Shown piece by piece: positions 1-8,039 of a stretch of 23,232 nt of DNA. Source of the DNA: DAOUFU01 sp034429275 (GTDB lineage: Bacteria > Chloroflexota > Anaerolineae > Aggregatilineales > Aggregatilineaceae). Location: positions 1-23,232 of the forward strand of contig DAOUFU010000204.1 of NCBI GenBank assembly GCA_034429275.1. The letters run 5' to 3'. The position numbers were made by a program, and so were the translations under genes. How positions within the stretch are numbered: the first letter of the stretch is position 1; each line of letters opens with the position of its first letter. The notes under the pieces are model-generated. The model did no database searches. It was not told the DNA's origin and saw only the letters and a list, made by a program, of their open reading frames with translations.

Positions 1-129
1 ATCTGCCCAGCCCTTCAAAGACAGCGTCTTGGTGATGGCTGCCGTCAGCGTCGTCTTCCCGTGGTCAATGTGGCCGATCGTCCCCACGTTCACATGGGGC
101 TTCGTCCGCTCAAACTTCCCCTTCGCCAT
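1..129 (-). CDS. tuf: Elongation factor Tu, N-terminal 43 residues (runs off the window)
   Basis: EF-Tu is the GTPase that carries aminoacyl-tRNA to the ribosome in the cytoplasm. Only the first 43 codons lie in the window, reading leftward from ATG at 129. The peptide begins MAKGKFERTKPHVNVGTIGH and continues with the P-loop GHIDHGKTTLTAAIT at about residues 19-33, the diagnostic G1 motif of EF-Tu. A GGAGGA ribosome binding site lies at 141-146 (minus strand), 11 nt before the ATG. It is the last visible gene of the tRNA-Thr/Tyr/Thr cluster upstream and probably shares that transcript. The truncation is only the window edge. Identification is very secure. Confidence 0.97.
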   Translation of the reverse strand, partial: MAKGKFERTKPHVNVGTIGHIDHGKTTLTAAITKTLSLKGWAD

Positions 130-197
130 GCTTTACTCGTTCCTCCGGAAAGTCGCCGAATCGTTGGATATGGTTGTGAAGCTGATGATAAAAACTG

Positions 198-270
<73 letters not shown>

Positions 271-288
271 ACGGACGGGTAAAACCAG

Positions 289-371
289 TGGGCCAGGTAG
301 GACTCGAACCTACGAAGGCTTCTGCCAGCGGATTTACAGTCCGCCCCCTTTGCCGCTCGGGACACTGACCC
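289..371 (-). tRNA. tRNA-Tyr (anticodon GTA)
   Basis: An 83-nt class II tRNA on the minus strand. The acceptor stem GGGTCAG (371-365) pairs with CTGGCCC (296-290), with one G-U pair and discriminator A. The anticodon stem GCGGA/TCCGC encloses loop CTGTAAA, giving anticodon GTA. The long variable arm expected of bacterial tRNA-Tyr is present after the anticodon stem. The T-arm is GTAGG-TTCGAGT-CCTAC. No CCA is encoded. Confidence 0.97.
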
Positions 372-412
372 AGGTTGGTAAACAATCTAGCACCCATTTG
401 TGTGGGGCTGAG

Positions 413-485
413 AGCCGACGATGGGAATTGAACCCATAACCTAGCGCTTACAAGGCGCTTGCTCTGCCGATTGAGCTACGTCGGC
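413..485 (-). tRNA. tRNA-Thr (anticodon TGT)
   Basis: A 73-nt cloverleaf on the minus strand. The acceptor stem GCCGACG (485-479) pairs with CGTCGGC (420-414), with discriminator T at 413. The anticodon stem AGCGC/GCGCT encloses loop CTTGTAA, giving anticodon TGT, which reads ACA. It is the first gene of the tRNA-tuf transcript, about 63 nt downstream of the predicted transcription start. No CCA is encoded. Confidence 0.97.
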
Positions 486-554
486 GTTAGCAAGGTCATT
501 TTACCACGCGCCGGGCAGCGCCTCAAGGGCGATTCTCACCGTCAGACGCCGGGC

Positions 555-583
555 ATTTTATCGGACTACATGGGCTTTGTCAA
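555..583 (-). promoter_or_regulatory. Sigma-70-type promoter of the tRNA-Thr/Tyr/Thr-tuf operon
   Basis: On the minus strand TTGACA (583-578) is separated by exactly 17 nt from TAAAAT (560-555), close to the consensus. The start point would be near 548, and tRNA-Thr(TGT) begins at 485. The bases after the -10 are GC-rich (GCCCGGCG), like the discriminator of stable-RNA promoters under stringent control. The motifs are visible; activity and regulation are inferred. Confidence 0.8.
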
Positions 584-660
584 TGGTCACCCGCTGCCGC
601 GCGTGCGGGCGATGGGATCGAAATGGGCGATGACAGTGGGGTGTTCAGCCCGGATGCGCG

Positions 661-669
661 TGGTACAAT
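661..669 (+). promoter_or_regulatory. Extended -10 promoter candidate for the M16 peptidase gene
   Basis: TGGTACAAT has the TGn extension and a TACAAT -10 box. No convincing -35 is present 16-18 nt upstream. The start would be near 676, giving a leader of about 50 nt before ATG 725. The gene diverges from the tRNA-tuf promoter across 486-724, and the rest of that interval shows nothing else I recognise. Confidence 0.5.
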
Positions 670-724
670 CTACAAAATCCATCGTTTAGTTGTATGAACC
701 TGTGGAGAAGGGTGTCCTGAGAGC

Positions 725-3634
725 ATGATGACTGTCACACACGGTTTTGAATTGGTGCGAGAGCAGATGATTCCCGAACTCAACACGGTTGGCCGGCTGT
801 ATCGCCACCAGCGAACCGGTGCACGGCTGCTGTCATTGGAAAACGATGACGAAAACAAAGTGTTTGGGATCACGTTTGCGACGCCCCCTGACGATTCGAC
901 CGGACTGCCGCACATCATGGAGCATTCGGTGTTGTGTGGATCGCGCAAATACCCGGTCAAGGAACCGTTTGTTGAGTTGCTCAAAGGATCGCTGCAAACC
1001 TTCCTGAATGCGTTTACCTATCCCGACAAGACGTGTTATCCCTTTGCCAGCCAGAACGTGCAGGATTTTTATAACCTGCTTGATGTGTATCTGGATGCAG
1101 TGTTTTATCCCAAGCTCACGCCGTACACGCTCCAGCAAGAAGGCTGGCATTATGAGCTTGAAGAACCGGGCGCGCCACTGGTTTATAAGGGGGTCGTCTT
1201 CAACGAAATGAAGGGGGCCTACTCTGACCCTGATAACCTGCTAGAACGTACCATTCAGCAAACGCTGTTCCCGGATACGACCTATGGGGTTGATTCTGGC
1301 GGCGATCCCAGCGTGATCCCTGACCTCACGTATGAGCAGTTCAAACGGTTTCATGACACCTATTACCACCCGTCCAATTCGTTCATCTTCTTCTATGGTG
1401 ACGATGATCCGGTGGAACGGCTGCGCCGCATCGATGAATTTCTGGCGGGGTTCGACGCGCTGGATGTGAACGCGACGGTCGCGCTGCAGCCGCGGTGGGA
1501 TAGTCCGCGGCGGGTAACGACGTATTATGCCGCCGGCCCGGATGATGTCAACGAGCGAAAGGGAATGCTCACCGTCAACTGGATGCTGGATGAGATGAAC
1601 GATCCGGCCCTGCACCTGGCGTTCGACATTCTCGAATACATTCTGATCGGGACGTCAGCATCGCCTCTGCGCAAGGCCCTGATCGATTCCGGGTTGGGTG
1701 AAGACCTGGCGGGGTCGGGCTATGAGGCTGATCTGCGGCAGTCCTTTTTCTCAACCGGTTTGAAAGGGATCGACGTAGAGCAGGCCGGGCAGGTCGAAGC
1801 GCTGATTCTCGAAACGCTCACGGAGCTGGTCGAGCAGGGCATCGAGCCGGAGATGATCGAGGCAGCGATGAACACACTTGAATTTGCGCTGCGCGAAAAC
1901 AACACCGGCTCGTTTCCTCGCGGTATCGCCCTGATGATTCGTGCGCTGCGTCTGTGGCTGCATGGGGGCGATCCGATGGCCGCATTGGCTTTTGAAGGTC
2001 CATTGGCGGCGGTGAAGTCTGCGTTGGAATCCGATCCGCGCTATTTCGAGGGATTGATCCGCAAATACCTGTTGGAGAATCCGCACCGGACGACGCTGAC
2101 TCTGGCCCCCGACGGCGAACTGCAGCAGCGCCAGGAAGCCCGTGAGAAGGCTCGCCTGGCAGAGGCGCAGGCTGCGATGTCGGCTGAAGATCTGGAGCAA
2201 GTGCTAGAAGATACGCGCACGCTCAAGCAGATGCAGGAAACCCCGGACTCCCCGGAAGCGCTGGCGACTATTCCCAGCCTGTCGCTGAGTGATATCGACC
2301 GCGAGATCAAGCGAATTCCGCTCGATGTTCAGCAGGTGGCCGGAACCCAGCTACTGTATCATGACCTGTTCACCAATGGGATCATATATCTCGATCTGGG
2401 GCTGAACCTGGCCGCGCTCCCGCAGGATTTACTCCCCTATGCCGGGTTATTTGGCCAGGTGTTGCTTGAGATTGGCACGGAGAAAGAAGACTATATCCGG
2501 CTGGCGCAGCGCATCGGGCGCAAGACGGGTGGCATCGGTTCATCGCTTATGGCATCTATGGTGCGTGACGCCGAATCGTCGGCGGCATGGATGTTCCTTC
2601 GTGGCAAAGCAACGATGCAGCAGGCGACCGATTTGTTGTCTATTCTGCTCGATGTGCTTCTGACGGTGAAGCTCGATAACAAAGAACGATTCCGCCAGAT
2701 TGTATTGGAAGAAAAGGCGAGCCTTGAAGCCGGAATTGTCTCGCGCGGGCACGCGGTAGTGCGGACCCGGCTGCAGGCGGCATTAAACGAAGCAGATTGG
2801 GTTTCCGAGCAGACGGGCGGGCTGGATTACCTGTTCTTTCTCCGACGGCTGGTCGATGAGATTGAGAGCGATTGGCCCGGTGTACTGAATAAGCTCGAAG
2901 CGATCCGCCATGGGCTGATCAACCGCCAGGCGATGATCGCCAATGTGACCCTGGACGCTGCTAACTGGCAGGTCTTCCGGCCCCAGTTGGTCGCGTTTCT
3001 GAATGCGCTACCGGCCTTCACTTTTGCTTCGCAAGCGTGGGAACCTGCCCGAATTCCGGTCAATGAGGGGCTGATCATTCCCGCACAAGTCAATTATGTC
3101 GGCAAGGCGGCTGATCTGTTTAAATTGGGCTACAAACTGCACGGCTCGTTTTTGGTGATTCTCAACTACCTTCAGGCAACCTGGCTTTGGGAGCAGGTGC
3201 GTGTGAAGGGAGGCGCGTATGGTGGGTTTGCCACCTTTGATTCACGGTCGGGGGCGTTTTCGTACCTGTCATACCGCGATCCCAATGTGCGCACTACGCT
3301 CAATGTCTACGATGAAACGGCGGAATTTCTACGCAGGCTGGAACTGACCCCCGAGGAACTGACCAAGAGTATCATCGGCGCGATTGGGACTCTGGACCAG
3401 TATCAACTGCCGGACGCCAAAGGGTTTACGTCGATGGCACGCTATCTGACCGGCGAGACAGATGACAAGCGTCAAAAGATGCGCGACGAGGTGCTTTCGA
3501 CCACGCAGGACCACTTCCGCCAATTTGCAGAGGTGCTCACCACGTTCAACCGGGAGGCCGCTGTAGCGGTCTTGGGCGCAGAAGATGCGCTCGAAAATGC
3601 CGATCTGGAGCTGCGCCTGACGCGCGTGCTATAA
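725..3634 (+). CDS. M16C family zinc metallopeptidase (PreP/insulinase-like)
   Basis: A 969-residue protein matching the length of presequence protease-type M16C peptidases, which enclose a chamber and degrade short unfolded peptides. The inverted zinc motif HIMEH is at residues 63-67 (His63 and His67 as ligands, Glu66 catalytic), and the third ligand is Glu161 in FNEMKGAYSD. The strand GSLQTFLNAFTYPDKTCYP after the motif is typical of the family. The C-terminal half keeps the substrate-binding Arg/Tyr segment around residues 822-835 (VRVKGGAYGG). There is no obvious signal peptide, so it is probably cytoplasmic. ATG 725 is chosen over ATG 728 because GGAGAAGGG at 704-712 lies about 12 nt upstream; either is possible. 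It is the first gene of a likely three-gene operon. The bacterial role is probably peptide turnover, which is inferred from the family. Confidence 0.93.
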   Translation: MMTVTHGFELVREQMIPELNTVGRLYRHQRTGARLLSLENDDENKVFGITFATPPDDSTGLPHIMEHSVLCGSRKYPVKEPFVELLKGSLQTFLNAFTYPDKTCYPFASQNVQDFYNLLDVYLDAVFYPKLTPYTLQQEGWHYELEEPGAPLVYKGVVFNEMKGAYSDPDNLLERTIQQTLFPDTTYGVDSGGDPSVIPDLTYEQFKRFHDTYYHPSNSFIFFYGDDDPVERLRRIDEFLAGFDALDVNATVALQPRWDSPRRVTTYYAAGPDDVNERKGMLTVNWMLDEMNDPALHLAFDILEYILIGTSASPLRKALIDSGLGEDLAGSGYEADLRQSFFSTGLKGIDVEQAGQVEALILETLTELVEQGIEPEMIEAAMNTLEFALRENNTGSFPRGIALMIRALRLWLHGGDPMAALAFEGPLAAVKSALESDPRYFEGLIRKYLLENPHRTTLTLAPDGELQQRQEAREKARLAEAQAAMSAEDLEQVLEDTRTLKQMQETPDSPEALATIPSLSLSDIDREIKRIPLDVQQVAGTQLLYHDLFTNGIIYLDLGLNLAALPQDLLPYAGLFGQVLLEIGTEKEDYIRLAQRIGRKTGGIGSSLMASMVRDAESSAAWMFLRGKATMQQATDLLSILLDVLLTVKLDNKERFRQIVLEEKASLEAGIVSRGHAVVRTRLQAALNEADWVSEQTGGLDYLFFLRRLVDEIESDWPGVLNKLEAIRHGLINRQAMIANVTLDAANWQVFRPQLVAFLNALPAFTFASQAWEPARIPVNEGLIIPAQVNYVGKAADLFKLGYKLHGSFLVILNYLQATWLWEQVRVKGGAYGGFATFDSRSGAFSYLSYRDPNVRTTLNVYDETAEFLRRLELTPEELTKSIIGAIGTLDQYQLPDAKGFTSMARYLTGETDDKRQKMRDEVLSTTQDHFRQFAEVLTTFNREAAVAVLGAEDALENADLELRLTRVL

Positions 3635-3650
3635 GTAAGGTAAGGCGACG

Positions 3651-4619
3651 GTGGCGACGCAGCGTATGGCGATGCACAGACGTATTGTAGTGCACAAATG
3701 GTGGCCGCTGGCGGTGATGTTGATCGGCCTGATGGCTGTATCGACTGCGGCGATCTTTGTGCGGCTGGCGCAGGATGAAGGCGCCCCATCGCTGGTGATT
3801 GCGGCGGGGCGGTTATGTGTCGCCACCGTAATCTTGACTCCGATCGTTTGGCGATATCATCGGGATGAACTGCGGACACTCTCTGCCAGTGACATCCGGT
3901 GGGCCATGCTTAGCGGGGCGATGTTGGGGCTCCATTTTGCAAGCTGGATTAGCTCGCTGGAATATACGGCGGTGGTGAACAGTGTCGTGCTGGTCTCTAC
4001 CAATCCGCTGTGGGTGGCACTGCTGGCCCCGCTCTTTCTGCGCGAGCGATTGGGCCGGTGGACTCTGCTAGGCCTGGGCCTGGCGTTTGTCGGCGGACTG
4101 CTGGTCAGTTTGAGCGGTGAGGCTGGAGATCCACCCACGCGCAGCGATCCATGGCTCGGCAACAGCCTGGCGTTGTTTGGTGCGCTGATGGTGGCGATCT
4201 ACTTTATGATCGGGCGCAGTTTGCGCGCACGGCTTAGCCTGATGGTATATGTCTGGGTGGTATATGGCGCGGCGGCGATTATCCTGGTAGGAATTGTGGT
4301 AATCACGGCTCAACCACTCACCGGTGTGCCAGGGACCGCCTATCTGTGGATTTTGATGATCGGGCTGGTGCCGCAGTTGATCGGCCATTCGTCGTTTAAC
4401 TACGCGCTGGGTTTTTTCGCTGCTTCATACGTCAGTCTGATCGTGCTGGCCGAGCCAGTGGCCAGCGGCCTGTTGGCGATTGTCATTTTGGAAGAGTGGC
4501 CGGTTGGGGTGCAGCTGATCGGGGCGGCGTTGGTCCTGGTAGGGATTGCCGTGGCCAGCCGTGAGCAGCAGGTAAACGGTGCAGTCGATCCGGCAGCCGT
4601 CAATCCTGGAACGGCGTGA
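3651..4619 (+). CDS. EamA/DMT-family transporter (drug/metabolite exporter)
   Basis: A 322-residue hydrophobic protein with about ten predicted membrane helices in two similar halves, the duplicated EamA fold. The first helix follows a short basic N-terminus (WWPLAVMLIGLMAVSTAAIF). The motif VVNSVVLVSTNPLWVALLAPLFLRE and the later YVSLIVLAEPVASGLLAIVILEEW are the paired signature regions of the two repeats. Substrate cannot be read from sequence; relatives export amino acids, nucleotides or drugs. The start is GTG at 3651 after AAGGTAAGG; an in-frame ATG at 3666 is a reasonable alternative. The gene begins 17 nt after the M16 peptidase stop and has no promoter of its own, so it is probably co-transcribed. 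Confidence 0.9.
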   Translation: MATQRMAMHRRIVVHKWWPLAVMLIGLMAVSTAAIFVRLAQDEGAPSLVIAAGRLCVATVILTPIVWRYHRDELRTLSASDIRWAMLSGAMLGLHFASWISSLEYTAVVNSVVLVSTNPLWVALLAPLFLRERLGRWTLLGLGLAFVGGLLVSLSGEAGDPPTRSDPWLGNSLALFGALMVAIYFMIGRSLRARLSLMVYVWVVYGAAAIILVGIVVITAQPLTGVPGTAYLWILMIGLVPQLIGHSSFNYALGFFAASYVSLIVLAEPVASGLLAIVILEEWPVGVQLIGAALVLVGIAVASREQQVNGAVDPAAVNPGTA

Positions 4620-4644
4620 TTGGTGCAGGAAGTGAGAGGGCGAG

Positions 4645-5097
4645 ATGGACGGCATATTTGGCGTGGGGCTGCCTGAGATGGTGATTATCGCGCTGGCGTT
4701 GTTCATCGTGGGCGGCCCGAAGAACACGGCAAAATGGGCACGCGAACTGGGGGTCTGGGTGCGAAAAGCGCGCGAAGCCTGGACTCAAGTGATCGCCGAG
4801 GTGGAAAATGAATTGGGGCCGGAAGGCAAAGAAGTAATGGATGTGGCGCGCGAATTGGGGAAGGGAGTCAATGAAGTGCGCAACATGAACCCTACCCGGC
4901 GCGCTATGGGCGAAACCATGCGTATGGTGAGCGATGCCGTGAGCCTGGATGAGAAACCGTCGTCTTCTGCTACGCGGATGGCGGGCAGCACTTCTGATGC
5001 TCCGGCTCCAAACGGCGGCAGTTCCGGCAATAATGGCAGCCCCAAAGCGCCCGATAATCGTTATTCTGCCTGGGTGCCGCCCGATCGCCAGGATTGA
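4645..5097 (+). CDS. TatA/TatB-like twin-arginine translocase subunit
   Basis: A 150-residue protein with the TatA/B layout: a very short N-terminus, one membrane helix (about residues 8-24, GLPEMVIIALALFIVGGPK), a glycine-proline hinge, an amphipathic helix (about 28-50), then a charged helical stretch and a low-complexity tail rich in Ser, Gly, Asn and Pro. The polar Glu11 at the head of the helix is the residue conserved in TatB and many TatA proteins. Such proteins recruit or form the channel for folded Tat substrates at the cytoplasmic membrane. The length favours a TatB-like role. No tatC lies in the window, so partner and exact role are open. GAGAGGGCGAG at 4634-4644 abuts the ATG. Confidence 0.78.
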   Translation: MDGIFGVGLPEMVIIALALFIVGGPKNTAKWARELGVWVRKAREAWTQVIAEVENELGPEGKEVMDVARELGKGVNEVRNMNPTRRAMGETMRMVSDAVSLDEKPSSSATRMAGSTSDAPAPNGGSSGNNGSPKAPDNRYSAWVPPDRQD

Positions 5098-5138
5098 CTG
5101 CCCTGGGTCTGGTCAAAAATCATGCGATGTTTCCGAAG

Positions 5139-5165
5139 AATGCCGCCTTTGCGCGGCGTTTTTTC
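5139..5165 (+). terminator. Intrinsic terminator after the peptidase/transporter/Tat operon
   Basis: The stem AATGCCGC / GCGGCGTT (5139-5146 with 5153-5160, one G-T pair) encloses a CTTTGC loop and runs into a T tract to 5164. It lies about 40 nt after the Tat-like gene's stop. Confidence 0.85.
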
Positions 5166-5243
5166 TGCACTGTTTGGCTCTCTTCTCTGCGTGAATTTTT
5201 CTAATTCTCTCAGATCATCTTCACAAAGGTGCAGCCGGTTGTG

Positions 5244-5272
5244 TTGCCAAATGCACAATGGTTTCATATAAT
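5244..5272 (+). promoter_or_regulatory. Promoter of the GntR-family regulator/korAB operon
   Basis: TTGCCA (5244-5249), 17 nt, then a perfect TATAAT (5267-5272). Transcription would start near 5279, about 100 nt before the GTG start of the regulator. A 32-bp palindrome begins 7 nt after this start. This is the strongest plus-strand promoter in the window. Confidence 0.78.
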
Positions 5273-5285
5273 CGGAAGCAATATC

Positions 5286-5317
5286 TCCGATTAATCCGAT
5301 TGATCGGATGAATCGGA
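5286..5317 (+). promoter_or_regulatory. Palindromic operator, probable GntR/FadR regulator site
   Basis: Left arm TCCGATTAATCCGAT (5286-5300) and right arm ATCGGATGAATCGGA (5303-5317) are reverse complements with one mismatch, separated by TG. Each arm holds two CCGAT/ATCGG half-sites 9 nt apart, so four half-sites stand in phase on the helix. A further ATCGG lies at 5271-5275, touching the -10 box. The position just after the predicted start suits repression of the downstream operon. Binding by the adjacent regulator is inferred. Confidence 0.65.
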
Positions 5318-5382
5318 TCGGCACGCTGACAGCCTTTGTGATAGCCTTGTGACAGGTTGTGTGGATGGGAAAGTAGGGTGTC

Positions 5383-6114
5383 GTGCCTCAGTTAAATCTG
5401 CGCTCGGATATTTTGCGATATATCGTGGAACACCAGCTCAAAGAAGGCGACCGCCTGCCCACACTGAGTGATTTGAGCAGCGAGCTGAATGTGAGCGTGA
5501 GCAAGCTGCGCGAGGACCTTGAAGTGGTCCGTTCGCTGGGATTGGTTCAAGTCAAACCGCGCCTGGGCACGCAGGTCCAGGCGTTTGATTTTGCGCCGGC
5601 TGCGACGTTGAGCGTGTTATACGCGGTAGGGCTGGACCGGGCCTCGTTCACTCAATTTTCACGACTGCGCAGCAGCCTGGAACTATCCTTCTGGCACGAG
5701 GCAGTACGCCAGCTCGGCCCGGATGACATAGCATACCTGCGACAGTTGGTGGTTCGCGCGCGGGAGAAACTGACCCCAACGCCGATCGAAGTGCCGTTTG
5801 CCGAACATCGCGCGCTGCACATGGGCTTTTTCAAGCATTTGCAGACCCCGTTTGTGATCGGACTGCTTGAAGCGTATTGGGCAGCGTATGAGGCGTTTGG
5901 ACTGTCTCTGTATGCGGAACTGTCTTATCACCGGCAGGTATGGGATTATCACGAACAGATGGTGGAATGTGTGGCGGCAGGGAATTATGAGATGGGGCGG
6001 CGCGCCTTGCAGGAGCACATGACACTCATTCGCTATTTGCCGGTGCAAGGGACTGCTCCCACCAACGATCACCGCCCACAAGAGGAGCCAATGCCTATAC
6101 CTTATTTTGAGTAA
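5383..6114 (+). CDS. FadR-subfamily GntR transcriptional regulator (FCD domain)
   Basis: A 243-residue regulator. Residues about 5-70 form a winged helix-turn-helix: LRSDILRYIVEHQLKEGDRL, then the recognition region LSDLSSELNVSVSKLREDLE and the wing GLVQVKPRLGTQV. Residues about 85-225 form an all-helical FCD ligand domain with histidines (FAEHRALHMGFF, WDYHEQM, LQEHM) in positions that bind a metal in FadR/FCD proteins. Ligands of the family are usually organic acids. The start is GTG at 5383, with only a weak AGTAGGG upstream. It lies 87 nt before korA in the same direction, and its own promoter carries a palindrome, so autoregulation and control of the oxoacid:ferredoxin oxidoreductase are likely but inferred. 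Confidence 0.88.
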   Translation: MPQLNLRSDILRYIVEHQLKEGDRLPTLSDLSSELNVSVSKLREDLEVVRSLGLVQVKPRLGTQVQAFDFAPAATLSVLYAVGLDRASFTQFSRLRSSLELSFWHEAVRQLGPDDIAYLRQLVVRAREKLTPTPIEVPFAEHRALHMGFFKHLQTPFVIGLLEAYWAAYEAFGLSLYAELSYHRQVWDYHEQMVECVAAGNYEMGRRALQEHMTLIRYLPVQGTAPTNDHRPQEEPMPIPYFE

Positions 6115-6201
6115 GCGTAACCAAAAACGATTCTTTAAAAACCTTATGGCGACGACCGCTGAAAACTGATCGCGAGGGTTGGAGTAGGAGCAGGAAAAGT
6201 C

Positions 6202-8037
6202 ATGAGTGATGTGCAGCATTCCCCCCTGGAGGCGTTGATGCACGAGCCAACGCCAATTGTCAATGATTTCCAGATTATGATCGCCACCGTCAATGGTTCC
6301 GGGAGCCAGACGGCTAATACTGTGTTGATGCGCGCGATTTTCCGAATGGGCATTCCTGTGAGCGGAAAGAATGTTTTCCCCTCCAATATTCAGGGGCTGC
6401 CCACTTGGTTTTCTATCCGGGTGAACAAGGATGGCTACATCGCGCGCCTGGACGAGTATCACATTCTGGTGGCTATGAACCAGACCACCATCGAAGACGA
6501 TATCGCCCACCTAGCTCCGGGCGGCATGTGCGTGCTGCCGGAAGAGTGGAATTATGTCCAGAAGCGCGATGATATTGTGTATTACCCGGTTCCGGTGAAG
6601 GCCATCGTGAGCGACGAGCAGCTTCATATCCCGGATAACCTGCAGTCGTATGTCGAAAACATGGTATACGTCGGCGCGCTGGCCACATTGCTGAATATCG
6701 ACCTGGACCAGATCGGCTTTGCCCTCGATTATCATTTCAACGGCAAAGCCAAACCGATCAATCTGAACATGTCGGTGGTCAAGCTGGCCTATGAGTGGAC
6801 ACAAGATCATCTGGCCAAGCGCGACCCCTACCTGGTTGAGCGCTTGACCAAGACCGAGGGCATGATCTTGATGGACGGGAACTCGGCGGCAGCGCTGGGA
6901 GCAGTGTTCGGCGGGGTACAGTTCGCGGCCTGGTACCCGATCACTCCGTCAACCAGCCTGATCGATGCACTGCGCGAGCATATGGCTGCCCTGCGCACCG
7001 ATCCGGCAACCGGTAAAGCCACCTATGCAATCATCCAGGCTGAAGACGAGATCGGCGCGGTGGGGATGTTGGTGGGCGCAGGCTGGGCGGGTGCGCGGGC
7101 CATGACGGCCACTTCGGGGCCAGGGCTGTCGCTGATGAGTGAGTTTGCCGGGCTGGCCTATTACGCTGAGGTTCCTCTCGTCATCTGGGATGTGCAGCGT
7201 ATGGGGCCGAGCACCGGCCTGCCAACTCGCACCTCGCAAGGCGACATTCTGTTCGCCTATTTCCTGGGCCACGGCGACACCCGCCACGTGATTCTTTTGC
7301 CGGGCAGTGTGTATGAAGCGTTCGAATTCGGCTGGAAGGCGTTTGATCTGGCCGAGAGGCTGCAAACCCCCGTCATGGTACTGAGTGACCTGGAACTGGG
7401 GATGAACCTGTGGATGAGCGAGCAGTTCGATTATCCCGATCAGCCGATGGACCGCGGCAAGGTGCTGACTGCCGAGGATGTTGAGGCGGCGGGTGAATTT
7501 GCGCGCTACCGGGATATTGATGGTGACGGCATCACGTATCGCACACTTCCGGGGACAGATCATCCGCTGGCGGCTTATTTCGCGCGTGGCACGGGGCACA
7601 ATGAAAAGGCGGGGTACAGCGAGCGTCCGGACGACTGGGTGAAGAACATGAACCGACTCAGCCGCAAGTTTGAAACGGCGCGCACGCTGGTTCCCAAACC
7701 GGTTGTTGATCGGGTGGATGGCGCGACGATCGGGCTAATTGCCTACGGCACCACCGATCCGTGCATTGTCGAAGGGCGCGCGATCCTCAAAGAGCAGGGT
7801 ACAGAGACCAGCTACCTGCGACTGAAGGCGCTGCCTCTGGAAGACACCACTCGCCAGTTCATCGCGGAACATCAGGTTGTCTATGTTGTGGAGAACAATC
7901 ACGATGGGCAGATGGCCCTGATTCTGCGCATGGAGTATCCCGATCTGGCCCCACGTATTCGTTCATTGGCTTACTCCGATGGGCTGCCGCTCACAGCAAA
8001 ATGGTTCGTCTCGGCGTTTAGGGAACAGGAGCACTAG
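6202..8037 (+). CDS. korA: 2-oxoacid:ferredoxin oxidoreductase, fused gamma-alpha subunit (KorA type)
   Basis: A 611-residue subunit of the thiamine-diphosphate enzyme that oxidatively decarboxylates a 2-oxoacid (probably 2-oxoglutarate) to acyl-CoA, reducing ferredoxin. Residues about 20-205 are the gamma domain (GSGSQTANTVLMRAIFRMGI), which binds CoA in relatives. Residues about 220-600 are the alpha domain, with YPITPST at 245-251, the acidic EDEIGAVGM segment, TSGPGLSLMSE and the conserved PTRTSQGD loop. The fused two-subunit form without a separate ferredoxin subunit is usual for KorAB of aerobes and many Chloroflexota. ATG 6202 follows GGAGTAGGAGCAGG. The stop is 2 nt from the korB start, so the pair is translationally linked. 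Substrate is assigned by family resemblance, not proven. Confidence 0.92.
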   Translation: MSDVQHSPLEALMHEPTPIVNDFQIMIATVNGSGSQTANTVLMRAIFRMGIPVSGKNVFPSNIQGLPTWFSIRVNKDGYIARLDEYHILVAMNQTTIEDDIAHLAPGGMCVLPEEWNYVQKRDDIVYYPVPVKAIVSDEQLHIPDNLQSYVENMVYVGALATLLNIDLDQIGFALDYHFNGKAKPINLNMSVVKLAYEWTQDHLAKRDPYLVERLTKTEGMILMDGNSAAALGAVFGGVQFAAWYPITPSTSLIDALREHMAALRTDPATGKATYAIIQAEDEIGAVGMLVGAGWAGARAMTATSGPGLSLMSEFAGLAYYAEVPLVIWDVQRMGPSTGLPTRTSQGDILFAYFLGHGDTRHVILLPGSVYEAFEFGWKAFDLAERLQTPVMVLSDLELGMNLWMSEQFDYPDQPMDRGKVLTAEDVEAAGEFARYRDIDGDGITYRTLPGTDHPLAAYFARGTGHNEKAGYSERPDDWVKNMNRLSRKFETARTLVPKPVVDRVDGATIGLIAYGTTDPCIVEGRAILKEQGTETSYLRLKALPLEDTTRQFIAEHQVVYVVENNHDGQMALILRMEYPDLAPRIRSLAYSDGLPLTAKWFVSAFREQEH

Positions 8038-8039
8038 CG

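Noticed and set aside
5178..5382. Small gene in the spacer before the GntR regulator
   Set aside because: Frames here are short, without ribosome binding sites, and the region is taken up by the promoter and operator.
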